In this document: positions 61,281-64,000 of the stretch, piece after piece | Layout: each line of letters begins with the position of its first letter | Position numbering within the stretch: position 1 is the first letter of the stretch | Assembly (NCBI GenBank): GCA_013297775.1 | Contig: JAAFIL010000016.1 | Coordinates: forward strand, 1-64,000 | DNA length: 64,000 nt | Origin: Bacteroidota bacterium | Lineage (GTDB): Bacteria > Bacteroidota > Bacteroidia > B-17B0 > Aurantibacillaceae | Reading direction: 5' to 3' | The notes under the pieces: generated by a model | Seen by the model: the letters and a program-made list of their open reading frames with translations, nothing else | Databases searched by the model: none | Told to the model about the DNA's origin: nothing | Program-made: the position numbers and the translations under genes

Positions 61281-63152
61281 ATGATAACGACCTCCATTAA
61301 TTTATTTATTCTAATTCCGCTAGTGGGTTACCTCATTAGTTTACTCTTACCCAAGCGCAACGAAAACGCATTATCTATTACCGCATTTGCTATATGCGGC
61401 TTACATCTCATTTTTTCAATTGTTTTTTTGATAGTGTGGTTGGTGAGTGGGCATTCTACTTTAAACGTATTCGATTGGATTATTTTTAAAACCAACGACT
61501 ACGAATTTTTTATTGATTTCTGTTACGACAAAGTTTCGGCTGTATATGGCCTAACTGGTTCGGCTTTGGTGTTTTTAGTAATTTGGTATAGTCGTTACTA
61601 CATGCACCGAGAGGGTGGATACAAACGGTTTTTTAATACTGTTTTGTTTTTCTTTTTGGGTTATAACGTAACGGTGTATTCGGGTAATTTTGAAACCTTG
61701 TTTATAGGTTGGGAAATTTTAGGCATCTCTTCATTTTTATTGATTGCTTTTTACCGCGATCGGTTTTTACCAGTTAAGAACGCCGTTAAAGTATTTTCGA
61801 TTTACCGTTTGGGCGATGTGGGCTTGCTGTTGGCCATGTGGATGAGTCATCATTTATGGCATCAAAACATTACCTTTTTACAGTTGAGTAATAAAGAGTT
61901 GGTGCATGCCCATTTGCTCGAACATAGCATGATAGGTGTTGCTATTGCAGTTATGATTTTAATTACGGCGGCGGCTAAATCGGCGCAGTTGCCCTTTACC
62001 AGTTGGCTCCCCCGCGCTATGGAAGGCCCTACGCCATCGAGTGCTATTTTTTATGGATCTTTGTCGGTGCATTTAGGTGCTTTTTTATTGTTACGCACGT
62101 TTCCATTTTGGCAAGAGCAAACTTCGGTGCGCGTGTTAATTGTGTTGTTGGGATTATTTACAAGTATCATTGCTACTGGTATTGCCAGAGTGCAGTCGTC
62201 TATTAAAAGTCAAATTGCATACGCATCGGCTGCGCAAATCGGAATTATTTTCATAGAAATTGCTTTGGGTTTAGAGTACTTAGCCTTGTTTCATTTTGCA
62301 AGTAATGCGTTTTTAAGAACGTATCAATTGCTGGTTTCGCCTTCGGTAGTGAGTTATTTAATTAAAGATCAGTTTTATAATTTTACACCGAATACGAGTA
62401 AACTCTACACATTTATTCCGGAGCGTTGGCGAATTACTTTTTATTTATTGTGCATGAAAGAATGGCACTTAGGCGATTTTATTAGAAGTATTTATTGGCA
62501 TCCCATAAAATATGTAGGTCGCTACCTTCATTTTTTAACGCTAAGAACTATCCTTTTATTTTTTGCTCCTATTTTTGCGATTGGCGTGGTGTGTAAATAC
62601 GATAACTATTATTTACCGAGCAGCATTCATAGTGTATTACCCTTGTTGTTTGCGCTGTTTGGTTTGATGATGATTTTACGTTCGTTTACTGAACGACGTA
62701 ATCCGTATTTAAGTTTTATATTGGTGGCATTAAACCATTTTTGGATTGCCTTAGCCATTTCGTTCAACGAAAGTTTTAGTTCTACCGAAACGGTTCTGTA
62801 TCTTGGTGGTGTCAGTGTTTCGGCTGTTGTTGGCCTATTGGCTTTAAAACGTTTGCAAGAGTGCGAGGGGCAAATTAGTTTAAGCCGCTTTAATGGACAT
62901 GTGTTTGAACATCCGAAAATTGCCTTTTTATTTTTATTGGCTTGTTTAGGTATGGCTGGGTTTCCAATTACATCGGCATTTATTGGCGAAGATTTAATTT
63001 TTAGTCACATTCACGAACATCAATTGGGCTTGGCATTTTTGGTGTCGCTAAGTTTTGTGATAGACGGTTTAGCTTTAATTCGACTTTACGCCCGTTTGTT
63101 TATGGGGGTTCACATTAAAACGTATCATGAAAATCCGTTTCGGTCGTCGTAA
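61281..63152 (+). CDS. dabB: DabB, membrane subunit of the inorganic-carbon pump (NuoL-like)
   Basis: This 623-residue polytopic protein with about 15 helices is related to NuoL/ND5-type subunits: GNFETLFIGWEILGISSFLLIAF (about 135-157), the Lys-bearing AAAKSAQLPFTSWLPRAMEGPTPSSA (about 235-260), and KSQIAYASAAQIGIIFIE. These are the proton-channel helices. There are no other complex I genes nearby, and the 4-base gap after dabA identifies it as the DabB partner. It couples ion flow to CO2 hydration. Its end overlaps the start of the following outer-membrane protein gene by 26 bases. Confidence 0.92.
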   Translation: MITTSINLFILIPLVGYLISLLLPKRNENALSITAFAICGLHLIFSIVFLIVWLVSGHSTLNVFDWIIFKTNDYEFFIDFCYDKVSAVYGLTGSALVFLVIWYSRYYMHREGGYKRFFNTVLFFFLGYNVTVYSGNFETLFIGWEILGISSFLLIAFYRDRFLPVKNAVKVFSIYRLGDVGLLLAMWMSHHLWHQNITFLQLSNKELVHAHLLEHSMIGVAIAVMILITAAAKSAQLPFTSWLPRAMEGPTPSSAIFYGSLSVHLGAFLLLRTFPFWQEQTSVRVLIVLLGLFTSIIATGIARVQSSIKSQIAYASAAQIGIIFIEIALGLEYLALFHFASNAFLRTYQLLVSPSVVSYLIKDQFYNFTPNTSKLYTFIPERWRITFYLLCMKEWHLGDFIRSIYWHPIKYVGRYLHFLTLRTILLFFAPIFAIGVVCKYDNYYLPSSIHSVLPLLFALFGLMMILRSFTERRNPYLSFILVALNHFWIALAISFNESFSSTETVLYLGGVSVSAVVGLLALKRLQECEGQISLSRFNGHVFEHPKIAFLFLLACLGMAGFPITSAFIGEDLIFSHIHEHQLGLAFLVSLSFVIDGLALIRLYARLFMGVHIKTYHENPFRSS

Positions 63153-63921
63153 CCCTAATAGTGAAAAGTGTTGTGTAGTTACCATTACTTTTTTTGTTTT
63201 AATCTCAACTTTAGGTATTCGGGCTCAACAAAATTTCATTAATGTGCCTTCGGGCGAAGTAACTTTGGCGCACCGATGGTTTTTTCAACAGCAAATTAAT
63301 GTGAATCAACTGTTTCAATCGAATACAACGATTGACTATGGTTTGGGTAGAGATTGGGAAATAGGAATGAATGTATTGGGTTTAAACATCAGAAGTAATA
63401 ATTTTAATCTGATTGAAAACGATTCGAGTGACATTGACCCTTATAATCCTTTGCTCCTTTTAAATACGCTTAAACGCATCCCTTTGAACGAACACTTGGC
63501 ACTTGCTGCTGGCATTCAATATGGCGGCGATTTTACAGTAAGACAAAAAATTAAGCCCTGTGGTTTTACTTATCTTAACTTTAGTGCCAAAGATATTTTT
63601 TTTAAAGAGAATGTACTTGTAGCTGGGGTTTACTATAACTCTTTACATTATGGTGGCGAAGGCAATAGATGGAGTGGCATGTTGGGTTTTGAGCAAACGC
63701 TTTCCTCGCGCTGGCATGCAATGGCCGAAACTATTTTAGGAACAAATGCCTTGGCTTATACCTCGTTAGGTTTAATTTATTATCCAAAATCGTTTATAGC
63801 GATTACCACAGGCGTACAAATTCCTAACACGGCTAAAAATAGTTTTGGTTTTGTGGTAGAGTTTACCATTTTACCGAAGCGTTATACCAATATCGGTTCT
63901 AAAAGATACAAGTTGAACTAG
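63127..63921 (+). CDS. Outer-membrane-type protein closing the Dab operon
   Basis: The 264-residue protein starts inside dabB (26-base overlap, shifted frame). Residues 1-34 form a signal peptide (basic MKIRFGRRNPNSEK, hydrophobic VVTITFFVLISTLGI, ending RAQ). The mature part is made of barrel-like strands (TTIDYGLGRDWEIGMNVLGLNI, HLALAAGIQYGGDFTV, VLVAGVYYNSLHYGGEG, KSFIAITTGVQIP). Repeat A4 begins at 63885, so the last 12 residues and the stop codon are encoded by the repeat. The TAG stop depends on a C-to-T change seen only in this copy. The link to the pump is by position; function is unknown. Confidence 0.65.
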   Translation: MKIRFGRRNPNSEKCCVVTITFFVLISTLGIRAQQNFINVPSGEVTLAHRWFFQQQINVNQLFQSNTTIDYGLGRDWEIGMNVLGLNIRSNNFNLIENDSSDIDPYNPLLLLNTLKRIPLNEHLALAAGIQYGGDFTVRQKIKPCGFTYLNFSAKDIFFKENVLVAGVYYNSLHYGGEGNRWSGMLGFEQTLSSRWHAMAETILGTNALAYTSLGLIYYPKSFIAITTGVQIPNTAKNSFGFVVEFTILPKRYTNIGSKRYKLN

Positions 63922-64000
63922 AATTATTTTTCTTTTAGGCGACGAAAAAATTATAGGCGTAGCAAGGCCTACGGGTATAATTTTTGAGGAAGTATAAGAG
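63885..64000 (+). repeat. Family A palindromic repeat, copy A4 (cut by window end)
   Basis: The first 116 bases of the 160-bp element, in A1 orientation, starting TACCAATATCGGTTCTAAAA. Its left end overlaps the coding region of the gene ending at 63921. The right part lies outside the window. Confidence 0.9.

Overview
The window reads as a chromosomal segment of a low-GC member of the Bacteroidota. The evidence is three proteins ending in type IX secretion (T9SS) type A sorting domains, large TonB-dependent receptors with carboxypeptidase-like N-terminal domains, a DAHP synthase fused to chorismate mutase, GldL-like membrane motifs, N-termini ending in '..AQ' after a signal peptide, and a general lack of Shine-Dalgarno sequences. 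Nothing in the window fixes the genus. One tRNA gene (Arg, TCT) is present. There are no rRNA genes, CRISPR arrays, phage genes or recognisable transposases.

Layout. 0-3.3 kb is a decayed accessory patch: two RDD-family membrane genes (one 5'-truncated), an orphan antitoxin-like gene, a frameshifted lipoprotein gene, an exact 109-bp copy of the 3' end of a glycosyltransferase gene found 43 kb away, and a 160-bp palindromic repeat. 3.3-19.2 kb holds a T9SS surface protein, AroG-chorismate mutase, a DoxX/thioredoxin-like membrane protein, a TonB-dependent receptor, a TPR protein, a PrnB-like haem protein with a SpoIIAA/STAS-like partner, a glycosyltransferase divergent from a polytopic membrane protein, an SBBP beta-propeller protein and a PadR-controlled membrane protein. 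19.5-24.5 kb has a structured intergenic RNA candidate, an exbD-tonB pair and an sbtA-carbonic anhydrase pair. 24.9-38.3 kb is mostly cell surface: an RCC1 protein, a haemoglobin/transferrin-type receptor, a 1772-residue beta-helix adhesin and small outer-membrane barrel candidates. 38.4-43.5 kb has a NarL-type two-component system next to two paralogous proteins that share a C-terminal LSHLCPPSC motif. 43.5-54.9 kb holds an SRPBCC protein, tRNA-Arg, a GT2 fusion, a TPR-SpoIIE phosphatase, AraC, VOC and TfoX-like proteins, a zinc-ribbon membrane protein and isocitrate dehydrogenase.

The most interesting unit is the rightmost 8.6 kb (55278-63921): a small secreted protein, a SulP anion transporter, an outer-membrane porin, DabA, DabB and an outer-membrane protein in one tight co-directional run. 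DabAB is an energy-coupled CO2-hydrating inorganic-carbon pump. With SulP and the porin, this looks like an inorganic-carbon uptake system spanning the whole envelope. A second, independent inorganic-carbon locus (SbtA plus a lipoprotein beta-carbonic anhydrase) lies at 22.7-24.5 kb. No RuBisCO or other carbon-fixation gene is in the window, so an anaplerotic or biosynthetic bicarbonate supply is the likeliest role (inference).

Overlaid on the genes are two families of short, nearly full-length palindromic repeats. Family A has three full copies of exactly 160 bp and a fourth cut by the window edge. Family B has copies of 162 and 218 bp. Both have TACCA...TGGTA ends, like non-autonomous mobile elements. 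Family A copies bracket the Dab operon in inverted orientation, and one supplies the stop codon and last residues of its final gene. Other notable items are the PrnB-like protein, a tandem palindromic operator at 22276-22311, and several hairpins that are terminators or regulatory candidates.
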